NCBI GenBank assembly: GCA_003567005.1
Contig: PXBF01000121.1
Location: forward strand, 1 to 45,257
Direction of reading: 5' to 3'
DNA length: 45,257 nucleotides
Source of the DNA: PVC group bacterium
Lineage (GTDB): Bacteria; Verrucomicrobiota; Kiritimatiellia; UBA8416
Shown in pieces: positions 17,407 through 25,176 of this stretch. Under the pieces are notes generated by a model. The model searched no databases and was not told the DNA's origin. It was given only the letters and a program-made list of their open reading frames with translations. The translations under genes were made by a program, and so were the position numbers. Position 1 is the stretch's first letter; every line of letters begins with the position of its first letter.

Positions 17407-18690
17407 ATGGAACTTGAAGTTTTGGAAGGGCCCGATGCTGGGATACGGATTGCCTTGCCGCCTATGCTACTGGTTGGACGGAGTGGTAACAACGACCTTG
17501 TGTTGCAGGATCCAGCCCTTTCAAAGGTGCATTGTCGATTTCGCATGTCCGGAAATGGTGTCACACTCACGGATTTGGGTTCTACCAATGGTACCCTGGT
17601 TAACGGCATGACTGTGCTAGAGTGCCGTCTGAAAGACGGCGATCGTATTTTGGTTGGTGATACACTCCTGCAATTTCACACCCATACTGACAAACCCTTG
17701 TCGCCGGGAACGCAACATGCACCGCAGGGACTACAAGGTGAGGTCTTCGGTCAGATCGGGTATACGTTGAACCGGAAAATAGCGGATGGCGGTATGGGGT
17801 CCATTTACGAAGCAGTGCAATTCGGCGCAGAGGGGTTTGAGAAGCGGGTAGCCGTTAAAACCATTTTGCCAGGTCTCTCTGAAAAGGATGATTTTGTTTC
17901 GTCTTTTGTTGCAGAGGCACGTTTGGCAGCGGATCTCGTGCATCCAAATATCGTGCAGATCTACCATTTGGGCCGCTATGCTGGAGGGTATTACATTGCC
18001 ATGGAATATGTTGATGGCATTACGCTGGGGCATTTTCTGAGGATGCACAAGCGTTTGAATATTGCCGTCCCGGTTGTTTGGGCTGTTTATCTCACAAGTT
18101 CTGTAGCGCGCGCGCTGGATTATGCGTACTGTCATGTAGATCGGCATGGCGATCCAATGGAAATGGTACATAGGGACATATCTCCCAACAATATCATGAT
18201 TGATCGGGATGGCGGAGTAAAACTGGCTGATTTTGGTGTTGCGCGTATTGCGCGGGAGAGTGCCAAACAGGATCAAGAGTTGGTAGGTTGTGTTGAATTT
18301 ATGTCGCCTGAGCAGGCAGCCTGTATGCCGCTGGATGGCAGGAGTGATCAATTCGCTTTAGGTTTGGTCTTTTATGAATTGCTCACAGGCATTCGAATCT
18401 TTCGATCCACCCCCGGGCAATTGGAAAAAACGTTAGAAGAGATCAAGACGGCTGTGATCCCGCCACCGCAACATTATTTTGATGGGCTTGCCGAAGATGT
18501 GTGTGCAATGGTCATGAAAATGCTACGGAAAAAACCGCAAGACCGGTATCGCGATGCGGGTATGGTGGCAGATGCCTGTGACGCTCATTTACGCTTGTGT
18601 GGATGTTTATTGACTGCTGCGGATTTGGCGGCATACACCGAAGATATTGTTTGGCAATACGCCAATGAACGAGAGGACCATTATGTCTGA
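17407..18690 (+). CDS. FHA domain-Ser/Thr protein kinase
   Basis: A 427-residue cytoplasmic kinase. An N-terminal FHA domain (about 1-75; LVGRSGNNDLVL, LSKVHC, GSTNGTLVNG) binds phosphothreonine peptides. A Hanks-type kinase domain follows (about 118-395): glycine loop GGMGSIYEAV, Lys151 in VAVKT, HRDISPNN with catalytic Asp257, DFG at 275 and SPEQA in place of APE. All catalytic residues are present. No transmembrane sensor region follows. The start at 17407 (MELEVLEGP) gives a normal FHA beginning; a GTG at 17338 is possible but adds unrelated residues. The end overlaps the phosphoribosyltransferase gene by 8 bases. Substrates are unknown. Confidence 0.92.
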   Translation: MELEVLEGPDAGIRIALPPMLLVGRSGNNDLVLQDPALSKVHCRFRMSGNGVTLTDLGSTNGTLVNGMTVLECRLKDGDRILVGDTLLQFHTHTDKPLSPGTQHAPQGLQGEVFGQIGYTLNRKIADGGMGSIYEAVQFGAEGFEKRVAVKTILPGLSEKDDFVSSFVAEARLAADLVHPNIVQIYHLGRYAGGYYIAMEYVDGITLGHFLRMHKRLNIAVPVVWAVYLTSSVARALDYAYCHVDRHGDPMEMVHRDISPNNIMIDRDGGVKLADFGVARIARESAKQDQELVGCVEFMSPEQAACMPLDGRSDQFALGLVFYELLTGIRIFRSTPGQLEKTLEEIKTAVIPPPQHYFDGLAEDVCAMVMKMLRKKPQDRYRDAGMVADACDAHLRLCGCLLTAADLAAYTEDIVWQYANEREDHYV

Positions 18691-19216
18691 CAAGCTCTTT
18701 ATTCGTGCGGATGATCAGGTGCGTGATTCTTTTTTGCTTGCACGACAAATTTATGATTCTGGTTATATGCCGGATGCTCTAATTGTTTTATGGCGAGGGG
18801 GGACGCCGATAGGAGTCGTGATTCATGAGTTTCTCGAATATAAGGGAATACAAACCTATCATACGGCGATCAAGGTAGAAACGTATGCTGGTATTGGCGA
18901 TCGACGGGAGCCTCGGCTTGAGCAAATCGAGCGCTTATTAGAAAATCTGAATCCTTCGAGTAAACTGCTTATTATTGATGATATATTTGACTCGGGTTCA
19001 ACCATGCAAAAGGTGGTAGATTCTCTGTCTCCACATGTTTTGGAGATCCGGATCGCGACATTGTATTATAAGGAACTGAGCAATACGACCCGTCTTGTGC
19101 CCAACTATTATCAACGTAAGACGGAAAGCTGGATTGTATTTCCGCATGAGCTCGTGGGGTTAACGGAAGAGGAAATCCAGGCCAAAGATAGTTTTATCGC
19201 CGATTTGCTGGGGTGA
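18683..19216 (+). CDS. Phosphoribosyltransferase
   Basis: A 177-residue type I phosphoribosyltransferase. The PRPP loop is LLIIDDIFDSGSTM, and LIVLWRGGTPIG supplies the pyrophosphate loop. The overall pattern is closest to hypoxanthine/xanthine-guanine phosphoribosyltransferases, including the archaeal Gpt-like proteins, but base specificity cannot be read from sequence. The ATG at 18683, preceded by GAGAGGA, lies inside the end of the kinase gene, so translation is coupled. The link to the kinase may be regulatory or simply operonic. It converges on the M14-like gene. Confidence 0.85.
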   Translation: MSDKLFIRADDQVRDSFLLARQIYDSGYMPDALIVLWRGGTPIGVVIHEFLEYKGIQTYHTAIKVETYAGIGDRREPRLEQIERLLENLNPSSKLLIIDDIFDSGSTMQKVVDSLSPHVLEIRIATLYYKELSNTTRLVPNYYQRKTESWIVFPHELVGLTEEEIQAKDSFIADLLG

Positions 19217-19267
19217 GTCGGTGCGGTTTGGATCAGTCGAAATCGGCGAGGAGCGATGCACCTACCA

Positions 19268-20401
19268 TCATGTGGTTATGCGCTGGAGGATGGCGCGGGC
19301 AATGCGCCGCCCCATCTCACGGTATTGTTTGGGGGCCAGCATCGTTTTTCCGCAGGATGCATAGGGCACGCATAGTGTTAATGCGCTGATTGACATACGC
19401 TGCCTTACATATTCATCCAGGGGCATGCCACATGTCTGTATATGCACTTCACGCGCACATTTGAAATTTTCAGCAGCATACTCACTGCCCAACGCTGTAT
19501 GTATAACATTAGCCCACTTCTCCGCATCACGTATGGCGGGTTCGGGAGAATCCGTTCGGGGCAGGTAGCAATACACACCTTTATTTTCTGTACCATTAGC
19601 CGCTTGGATATCAAGAACAAGGCAAGGTTTGGCGTGCGTCTGCCATGCTACCAGATCCGACTGCATAGCGCGGACTTCATAGCGAAGAGGGGGAGACTCC
19701 CAAGCCTGATCCAGATCGGTATATGCATCGCCGCGTCCGTACTGTCCGCGTTCGATACCCCCAATATCTGCCAGTGGTACGGACCAAATGAGGATCCGGC
19801 TTTCGTTGGTTCGCGAGAAATGTTGCAGGATACCGTCTAAAACCCATGATCCCGGTGTTTCACCTGCACGTTGCCGTGCGATGAGGTAGATGCCGGGTAA
19901 AGAAGAAGGATCTGTTCTATTGCTTATGCGTTCTATAAAACGTCCGGATTGGCTTATGCCAATCTTTTCGGTACTCCAGTATCCCTTCGATTTTTGCAGG
20001 AGCGTTTTGATTTCTGAGCGTCCGTACGGATAGCAGAAGGCAAATTCTGTTGACGATGCAGGATATGGGATGGTCCAGGAAACCGAACGATTCCCGCCCA
20101 CTTTTGTCACGATACCGGAACGCACACGGTTCCACCCTTGGCCTTCTCCACGAAAAACCGGATATAGATGTGAGGGGTCGTCACATCCCGTCAGGTTGCT
20201 GACAAACTCCAAAACGAGCGTTAGCGATTCGGGGTGTGGGCTGTCTGGGGCAGTATTTGTGATTCGGAAATAAAACCAAAGTGCCTCAGAACGGCCGCAT
20301 GGGTTTGCCGTAAAGTAGATGTATGCAATACTCGCATCTTGTTGCATGCGCACAGCTGCGACATTACCTTCCGGAAACTTTGCATCAACTCGTACATTCA
20401 T
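19268..20401 (-). CDS. M14 carboxypeptidase-like protein lacking catalytic residues
   Basis: A 377-residue homologue of cytosolic M14 zinc carboxypeptidases. The N-terminal beta domain (LWFYFRITN) and the hallmark FCYPYGRSEI are conserved. The active-site framework is recognisable but altered. The HPGE zinc motif reads RAGE (Arg178 replaces His), the later DxHA block reads DIQA (Gln266 replaces the zinc His), and the LTLE catalytic Glu block reads LTLC (Cys344). Glu181 remains. Two metal ligands and the general base are therefore lost, while the reading frame is intact, suggesting a pseudoenzyme rather than decay. No signal peptide. The gene lies downstream of a leaderless-type promoter. Alignment positions are from family memory. 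Confidence 0.75.
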   Translation of the reverse strand: MNVRVDAKFPEGNVAAVRMQQDASIAYIYFTANPCGRSEALWFYFRITNTAPDSPHPESLTLVLEFVSNLTGCDDPSHLYPVFRGEGQGWNRVRSGIVTKVGGNRSVSWTIPYPASSTEFAFCYPYGRSEIKTLLQKSKGYWSTEKIGISQSGRFIERISNRTDPSSLPGIYLIARQRAGETPGSWVLDGILQHFSRTNESRILIWSVPLADIGGIERGQYGRGDAYTDLDQAWESPPLRYEVRAMQSDLVAWQTHAKPCLVLDIQAANGTENKGVYCYLPRTDSPEPAIRDAEKWANVIHTALGSEYAAENFKCAREVHIQTCGMPLDEYVRQRMSISALTLCVPYASCGKTMLAPKQYREMGRRIARAILQRITT

Positions 20402-20408
20402 TGTGAGA

Positions 20409-20436
20409 AAGATAGCAGAGTGCCTTTATCTTTCAA
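20409..20436 (-). promoter_or_regulatory. Predicted promoter for leaderless M14-like gene
   Basis: On the minus strand TTGAAA (20436-20431), 16 bases, then TATCTT (20414-20409), then 7 bases and the ATG at 20401. Transcription should start at or one base before the ATG. No Shine-Dalgarno sequence is present. Confidence 0.6.
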
Positions 20437-20784
20437 GGTAAACGAGGAATTCCATTGCCTTTGAGGGGTAATATTTTCTAAATTGGGTTTTAGGTTGCAT
20501 GACGGTAGTACATCCATGATTGATGAAATCAGGATTGGCCTAACATGTGATTCAGTGCTAAATAGGCCGACTCCGCCTGCGACTGTGATATTCTTGTACT
20601 GGGGGTGCTTGCCTGACCTGCCCAGCAAGTAAAAACGCCAAAGAACAATGCTGCATAAGTGTGTCTTGCCGCCGATCGATCTTTTTTTCGCCGTTTCTTT
20701 TTCTTCGCCGGCGGCTTTTAAGAGTGGCGCATGTTCGAAGGCCGCAAGCAGCTACCGGGCAGCGTGCTTGGCTTACGCAAAGCT
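20437..20784. other. Intergenic region, no convincing gene
   Basis: About 350 bases separate the small gene ending at 20785 from the promoter of the M14-like gene. GCCGCCG at 20668-20674 pairs with CGGCGGC at 20709-20715, which is followed by TTTT, but both neighbouring genes run the other way. A minus-strand frame from 20628 to 20398 has only a TTG start without a ribosome site and covers the promoter, so I do not accept it. Confidence 0.5.
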
Positions 20785-21090
20785 CTACTCCGGTGCCTCA
20801 TGCAACAGAACTCCTGCAAGAATCTCCTGCCGCTCCTCTTGTATCGTCCCTATTGACTCCGGTCTCCCTGCACGCTGGTACCAGTATCGCGCGTTACCCA
20901 GATCGCCTTCCTCGCGGTGCAGGCTGGCATGGATCCAGTAGTCTAATTGCGTGCTCTCTTTTTGGCAGATCCTGTGCGCGGTATCCCAGTTTGGCTTGTA
21001 AGCATACCATAGGGCCTGCATCGTCTTCGACCATGACGGTTCCGGCTCCTTGTTATTTCTGACATGCTCGATAAAGGTTTCGATATCCAC
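20785..21090 (-). CDS. Small conserved protein of unknown function
   Basis: A 101-residue protein with no known catalytic motif. Its centre reads SLHREEGDLGNARYWYQRAGRP, which I recognise from small conserved hypothetical proteins in several phyla; those commonly have the same pattern of W-x-AH followed by HREGDxxNAxYWYxRAG. It looks like a compact helical, TPR-like protein. The start is well supported by a perfect AGGAGG six bases before the ATG. It is on the same strand as the PPC protein upstream (105-base gap) and the M14-like gene downstream. No function can be assigned. Confidence 0.75.
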   Translation of the reverse strand: MDIETFIEHVRNNKEPEPSWSKTMQALWYAYKPNWDTAHRICQKESTQLDYWIHASLHREEGDLGNARYWYQRAGRPESIGTIQEERQEILAGVLLHEAPE

Positions 21091-21195
21091 GGTGTACCTC
21101 CTTCTGTCATGTGCGTGATTTAGATGTGCATGCAGCGTATCTTTCGATTTTTACGTTTACAAGGCCTGCATGTGTGATAGGAGAATGGCCATATT

Positions 21196-21639
21196 TCACG
21201 GCTGCATGAGCGCGAATCCCGTAGCCGGTTCAACCACACGCTGAGCAGTACAGTCGAGCAGTTCGGTTAGGATTACCTCCATAACATGCCAGACACGCAC
21301 TCCGGCACGTACGCATCCGGTAACGGTTTGCTCCTTACGTCCACAGGCGATGTGCATATGCAGGCTCGGTTTCCCGTCCGGTCCGGGGAACAGGGTGCCT
21401 ACGCCCGCCACCTCGTGAACATTTCGTAGGGAGGTCTGCATCGGTACCACGGGGCTGGCTCGATCTTCCTCCGGTCCTACGACCAGTCTGCTGCCGTCGT
21501 CCGCCCCGCCTAATACGATTAAGGAGGCGGCTGTAATCGAGTGCTCCAGCGCAAACGCTTCAATCACCTCGTGAAGTATATCGCCGTCCTCCAGGCGGAT
21601 AACGAATACGCGTCCTTGTTTAGCTTGTGAGTATTTCAT
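21196..21639 (-). CDS. PPC/DUF296 domain protein
   Basis: A 147-residue single-domain PPC (DUF296) protein, the fold also found in plant AT-hook proteins. Typical elements are the RLEDGDIL start, ITAASLIVLGGADDG and the His pair in LHMHIACG, followed by GCVRAGVRVWHVMEVILTE (shown in part). Bacterial members are thought to be trimeric and metal-binding, sometimes described as DNA-binding; function is unclear. There is no Shine-Dalgarno site; a promoter-like element ends 6 bases before the ATG. It is the most upstream gene of a three-gene minus-strand group. Confidence 0.85.
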   Translation of the reverse strand: MKYSQAKQGRVFVIRLEDGDILHEVIEAFALEHSITAASLIVLGGADDGSRLVVGPEEDRASPVVPMQTSLRNVHEVAGVGTLFPGPDGKPSLHMHIACGRKEQTVTGCVRAGVRVWHVMEVILTELLDCTAQRVVEPATGFALMQP

Positions 21640-21645
21640 GCCGGA

Positions 21646-21674
21646 AGCATAGTAAAGCTAGCAGGGGAATTGAA
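21646..21674 (-). promoter_or_regulatory. Predicted promoter for leaderless PPC gene
   Basis: On the minus strand TTCAAT (21674-21669), 17 bases, then TATGCT (21651-21646), then 6 bases and the ATG at 21639. The geometry matches the other leaderless candidates, though the -35 is weak. Confidence 0.45.
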
Positions 21675-21845
21675 GATATTTTAAAGCATCTCTTCATGTA
21701 GAAATGGGAATGGATCAAGATTTTGTCAATATTGGTCAAATCGGACTGACACAGTATGTAAGTAACAAGACCGTTCATTCAGATCATGAAAGCGAAAAAT
21801 AGCATGCTTTGTTAATACGTAAGGCTATTTTGCTGGTGTTCTAGG

Positions 21846-21922
21846 TGGTGGGCCCAGCAGGACTCGAACCTGCGACCAAGAGATTATGAGTCTCCTGCTC
21901 TGACCAACTGAGCTATGGGCCC
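21846..21922 (-). tRNA. tRNA with CAU anticodon, probably tRNA-Ile2
   Basis: The 77-base gene folds into a full cloverleaf on the minus strand: acceptor GGGCCCA/TGGGCCC, D arm GCTC/GAGC, anticodon loop CTCATAA, T arm GCAGG/CCTGC with TTCGAGT, discriminator A and an encoded CCA. The anticodon is CAU. The D-stem to variable-loop sequence, including ACTCATAATC and CTTGGTCGC, closely resembles E. coli ileX, whose C34 is converted to lysidine to read AUA. It is less like elongator Met tRNA. Initiator features (mismatched first pair, three GC pairs in the anticodon stem) are absent. Confidence 0.9.
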
Positions 21923-22288
21923 TTCTTGCTTGAAAAGGATGTTTATATGTATCAGAGATGACGCTTCGATGGGAAGAATTTTATTACAAAAGAATCGGGT
22001 AGCAGGATGTGGGAAGATCGTGCGGGCTCTATTATTTGTTTTTAGCATGGGGGAATACTTGACAGTAGTGGCTGAATCTAGCTACACAAAAGGTGTATTA
22101 ACGTATGGGTTTCATCGTGTTTGTAACTACGCGTGAACGCGAATGCTTTACGGCTGCGTTTGCAATAGATGATACTATAGGTTCTTCGGGCATTCGCTAC
22201 AGTATGGTAATGTATGGGTCGTCGTATACAAGTGATTTACCGCCAGAGGTTGCCTTGGACTTGGTATTGTACTGGATAGGAGGAAATT
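21923..22288. other. tRNA upstream region and mgtE leader
   Basis: There is no accepted gene in these 366 bases. TATAAA on the minus strand (21947-21942) is a possible -10 for the tRNA. On the plus strand TTGACA at 22059-22064 with TACACA at 22083-22088 is a weak promoter candidate for mgtE, leaving a leader of about 195 bases. I could not identify an M-box or ykkC-like riboswitch in it. A 69-codon frame starting at 22105 has no ribosome site and overlaps mgtE. Confidence 0.35.
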
Positions 22289-23689
22289 GTGGAATTGGAA
22301 GAAACCTTAGCTGATTCTGAAATGGAACAGGTGATCCATTCCCAAGATCCTGTGCTTTTCAGGCGCTTGTGTGCTTCTGCGCATCCGGCAGGCATAGCAG
22401 AAGCCTTGCTTTCTCTTGAAGAGCCAGAGTTGATCTGGACCCTATTATCGCATGCCCCGATTGAGCCGCGTGCAGAAGTGTTCAGTCATTTGCCTGAGGA
22501 CACACAGCTTGATATTTTAGCGTCGTTGCCGCGGCCGGCAATCGCGGATCTGATGAATGAGATGTCGCCTGATGATCGTGCTGATCTCTATAAACAGTTA
22601 CCCAAAAGTGTGCAGGAAGCAATTTTGCCAGGGATGGCACAGGCGGAACGCGAAGATATACGGCGGTTGTCATCCTATGCAGAGGGTACCGTAGGTGCTG
22701 TTATGACTTCGGATTATGCCACGCTTGAACCCGTTTTCACGGCAAAGCAGGCTATCGAACATCTGCGTTTAGCAGCACCGGATCGTGAGACCATTTATTA
22801 TGCGTATGTTGTAGACAAGGCGCGCAAACTCATTGGGTTTACTGCCCTGAAGAACCTGATTCTGGCACAGGAAGGAGATCTGGTTCAAGACATCATGCAG
22901 CGGGATTTTATTTATGCGCGTGTGGATGAGGATCAGGAGACGGCGGCTCGTCGTTTGCAAAAGTACGACTTGATTGCGATGCCTGTGGTGGATCAAAGCG
23001 ACACTCTGGTCGGTATTATTACGCATGATGATGCCTTTGATGTCTTGGTGCAAGAGCAGCAAGAAGACTTGGAAAAGTTATTCGCGATAGGTGGTTCGCA
23101 TGAAGCAGGTATCTATTTACGGAAGTCTCCTTGGGAGCATTTTCGTAGTCGTGTGTTGTGGGTTGTTGGTCTTGCTGGATTAGGTTTGATCGCCGGTAAT
23201 GTCGTGCAGAATGCTGAAAAATTTTTAACGACAATACCGATCTTGGTTATTTTCATGCCGATGCTGGCGGCTACGGGTGGTAACACCGGGAGTCAGGCAA
23301 CCACACTGGTGATTCGTGCTTTGGCCGTGCATGAGATCCGTCCATCGGATGTTTTACGTGTTGTCTGGAAAGAGTTGCGCGTCGGGTTGATGCTTTCTGC
23401 TATTTTGGCGGTAACCGCGTATTCTCGCGTGATGCTGCAGACGGGGGGCAGGGAGCAAGAGGTTGGTGGCCCTTCAATGGTTTTGGTGGGTTCGACCATC
23501 GCGCTGGCACTCGCATTGCAGGTTATTTCTTCTACGTTGCTCGGTGCTATCCTCCCGATTATTGCGGCTCGATTTAAAGTGGATCCGGCCGTTGTAGCGA
23601 GTCCTTCTTTGACAACATTAGTCGATATCACGGGTTTGATTATTTATTTTAGTGTGGCGGCAGCCATGTTGGGGGGATATGTCGGATGA
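22289..23689 (+). CDS. mgtE: MgtE magnesium transporter (first of pair)
   Basis: A 466-residue MgtE-family Mg2+ channel. The N-terminal helical superhelix (about 20-130) and two CBS domains (about 135-255; VMTSDYATLE, PDRETIYYAYVVD) form the cytoplasmic Mg2+ sensor. Five membrane helices follow, with the pore signature TGGNTGSQATTLVIRAL and the conserved acidic VDITGL in the last helices. The GTG start at 22289 is decided by a perfect AGGAGG six bases upstream. Its stop overlaps the ATG of a second full-length mgtE. Expressed together, the two could form a mixed dimer. Confidence 0.95.
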   Translation: MELEETLADSEMEQVIHSQDPVLFRRLCASAHPAGIAEALLSLEEPELIWTLLSHAPIEPRAEVFSHLPEDTQLDILASLPRPAIADLMNEMSPDDRADLYKQLPKSVQEAILPGMAQAEREDIRRLSSYAEGTVGAVMTSDYATLEPVFTAKQAIEHLRLAAPDRETIYYAYVVDKARKLIGFTALKNLILAQEGDLVQDIMQRDFIYARVDEDQETAARRLQKYDLIAMPVVDQSDTLVGIITHDDAFDVLVQEQQEDLEKLFAIGGSHEAGIYLRKSPWEHFRSRVLWVVGLAGLGLIAGNVVQNAEKFLTTIPILVIFMPMLAATGGNTGSQATTLVIRALAVHEIRPSDVLRVVWKELRVGLMLSAILAVTAYSRVMLQTGGREQEVGGPSMVLVGSTIALALALQVISSTLLGAILPIIAARFKVDPAVVASPSLTTLVDITGLIIYFSVAAAMLGGYVG

Positions 23690-25086
23690 GTACGAACGAA
23701 ACAGCTGATATGGATCATCCGCATATCAATGCTTTGGATGTCCATGCTCTCATTTTGAAGCGGCGTACAGATGAAATTCGGACATTTTGTATGGATATGC
23801 ACCCAGCGGGTGTTGCCGAGGTTTTGCAACAGCTATCTTCTACTGAGATTTGGGAGGTTTTGCAGACGGTTGATGCCGATTTACGGGCTGAAATTTTCAG
23901 TCATTTGGAAGAGCATTCCCAAGTGGAGTTGATGTTACAGCTGGACCGGAAAGCTGCAGCGCGGTTACTGACGGATATGCCTCCCGACGATCGTGCCGAT
24001 TTATTTAAGCGTTTGCCGGAGGATCAGCGTACCGGTATTCTGCCTGCCATGGCACAAGCCGAGCGGGAAGATATTCGTCGACTCGCCGCTTATGAAGAAG
24101 GAACCGTCGGTGCGGTGATGACGTCAGACTATGCGGTGTTGGAAGCGGGGATCACGGTAACGGAGGCTATCGACAAACTACGTTTGGCCGCACCGGACCG
24201 AGAAACGATTTATTATGCCTATGTAGTAGATGCGCATCGAAAGTTGATTGGGTTTGTATCGTTGCGTGAATTGATTGTGGCCCTGCCCAAGCGTCGTGTA
24301 GACGATATTATGCATACAGAGGCTGCATTTGCACGGGTGGATGAAGATCAGGAGACAGCGGCTCGTCGCCTCCAGAAATACGATTTAATTGCCTTGCCGA
24401 TCGTTGATGCAGACGATGTGCTAGTAGGTATTTTAACGCATGATGATGCGTTTGATATTTTGGTGGATGAACAGCAGGAAGACTTGGAAAAACTCGTTGC
24501 GATTGGTGGTAAGCACGAGTCGGGCGTTTATATGAAAACATCACCTTGGCGGCATTTTCGGAATCGCGTCTGGTGGGTGGTTGGATTGGCGGCGGTAGGT
24601 TTGATTTCGGGGCAGATTGTGTTTCACTATGAGGAGTTGATTGAAACGTACATTATTCTGGCGGTTTTTTTGCCCTTGCTAGCAGATGCTGGGGGTAACA
24701 CGGGCAGCCAGTCGGCTACGTTGGTTGTTCGTGCACTGGCATTGGGCGAAGTGCGCTTGCGGGATGTCTGGCGTGTCATTTCAAAAGAAGCGATTGTATC
24801 GCTCATGCTTGGCTTGGTGCTTGGGGGCGTTGCCTTTGCGCGTATCATTTTATTTCCCGGAGAATTGCCCGATGGGATGGGTGCTTCACGGGTTGCATTC
24901 GCGGTGTCGCTTGCGCTATCCTTGCAAGTTGTTTCCGCTACCTTACTAGGAGCCATGCTGCCGCTGCTTGCATATCGTATAAAGTTGGATCCGGCGGTCG
25001 TGGCAAGTCCTGCATTGACGACTACGGTTGACGTAACCGGTCTCCTGATTTATTTCGGTTGTGCGAGCTTGATACTGGGAATTTAG
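23686..25086 (+). CDS. mgtE: MgtE magnesium transporter (second of pair)
   Basis: A second 466-residue MgtE with the same domain order. The cytoplasmic half is nearly identical in places to its neighbour (QAEREDIRRL, LRLAAPDRETIYYAYVVD, ARVDEDQETAARRLQKYDLI), while the membrane half is more diverged. The pore signature reads DAGGNTGSQSATLVVRAL, and VDVTGL is kept. The ATG at 23686 overlaps the first gene's TGA (ATGA), so it should be translated by reinitiation. The pattern suggests a tandem duplication with sensor domains held similar and pore regions free to diverge. An octamer repeat tract begins 3 bases after the stop. Confidence 0.95.
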   Translation: MSTNETADMDHPHINALDVHALILKRRTDEIRTFCMDMHPAGVAEVLQQLSSTEIWEVLQTVDADLRAEIFSHLEEHSQVELMLQLDRKAAARLLTDMPPDDRADLFKRLPEDQRTGILPAMAQAEREDIRRLAAYEEGTVGAVMTSDYAVLEAGITVTEAIDKLRLAAPDRETIYYAYVVDAHRKLIGFVSLRELIVALPKRRVDDIMHTEAAFARVDEDQETAARRLQKYDLIALPIVDADDVLVGILTHDDAFDILVDEQQEDLEKLVAIGGKHESGVYMKTSPWRHFRNRVWWVVGLAAVGLISGQIVFHYEELIETYIILAVFLPLLADAGGNTGSQSATLVVRALALGEVRLRDVWRVISKEAIVSLMLGLVLGGVAFARIILFPGELPDGMGASRVAFAVSLALSLQVVSATLLGAMLPLLAYRIKLDPAVVASPALTTTVDVTGLLIYFGCASLILGI

Positions 25087-25089
25087 GGT

Positions 25090-25129
25090 AAAAGCTGAAA
25101 AGCTGACATGCTAAAAGGTTGAGGGCGTA
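25090..25129 (+). repeat. Octamer tandem tract, consensus AAAAGCTG
   Basis: Five 8-base units run in register from 25090: AAAAGCTG, AAAAGCTG, ACATGCTA, AAAGGTTG, AGGGCGTA. The same word recurs on the opposite strand at 25187-25175, reaching into the last codons of the anSME gene. The first 11 bases form a perfect inverted repeat with 25175-25185. Confidence 0.75.
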
Positions 25130-25171
25130 AGAATATTTGCTCGTTCTTGTGATGATTTCAGCGTTTTTTTT
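25094..25171 (+). terminator. Possible terminator of the mgtE pair
   Basis: GCTGAAA (25094-25100) can pair with TTTCAGC (25156-25162), which is followed by G and a run of eight T (25164-25171). The loop is long (55 bases), so efficiency is doubtful, but placement between convergent genes fits termination. Confidence 0.35.
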
Positions 25172-25176
25172 GCCTT

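Noticed and set aside
20398..20628. Minus-strand frame of 76 codons whose stop overlaps the M14-like start
   Set aside because: It begins with TTG without a ribosome site, has no recognisable domain, and its end covers a good promoter for the M14-like gene.
20648..21062. Two plus-strand frames opposite the small minus-strand gene
   Set aside because: They are the antisense reading of the 20785-21090 gene, which has a perfect Shine-Dalgarno and a conserved motif. Their composition is Ser/Ala/Arg-rich as expected for a shadow.
21923..22288. Mg2+ riboswitch (M-box) ahead of mgtE
   Set aside because: I searched by eye for the conserved M-box core and stems and did not find them; a covariance search (Infernal with the ykoK model) would be decisive.
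22105..22314. Plus-strand 69-codon frame upstream of mgtE
   Set aside because: No ribosome site, overlaps the start of mgtE in another frame, and the sequence shows no protein-like motif. The perfect AGGAGG belongs to mgtE.
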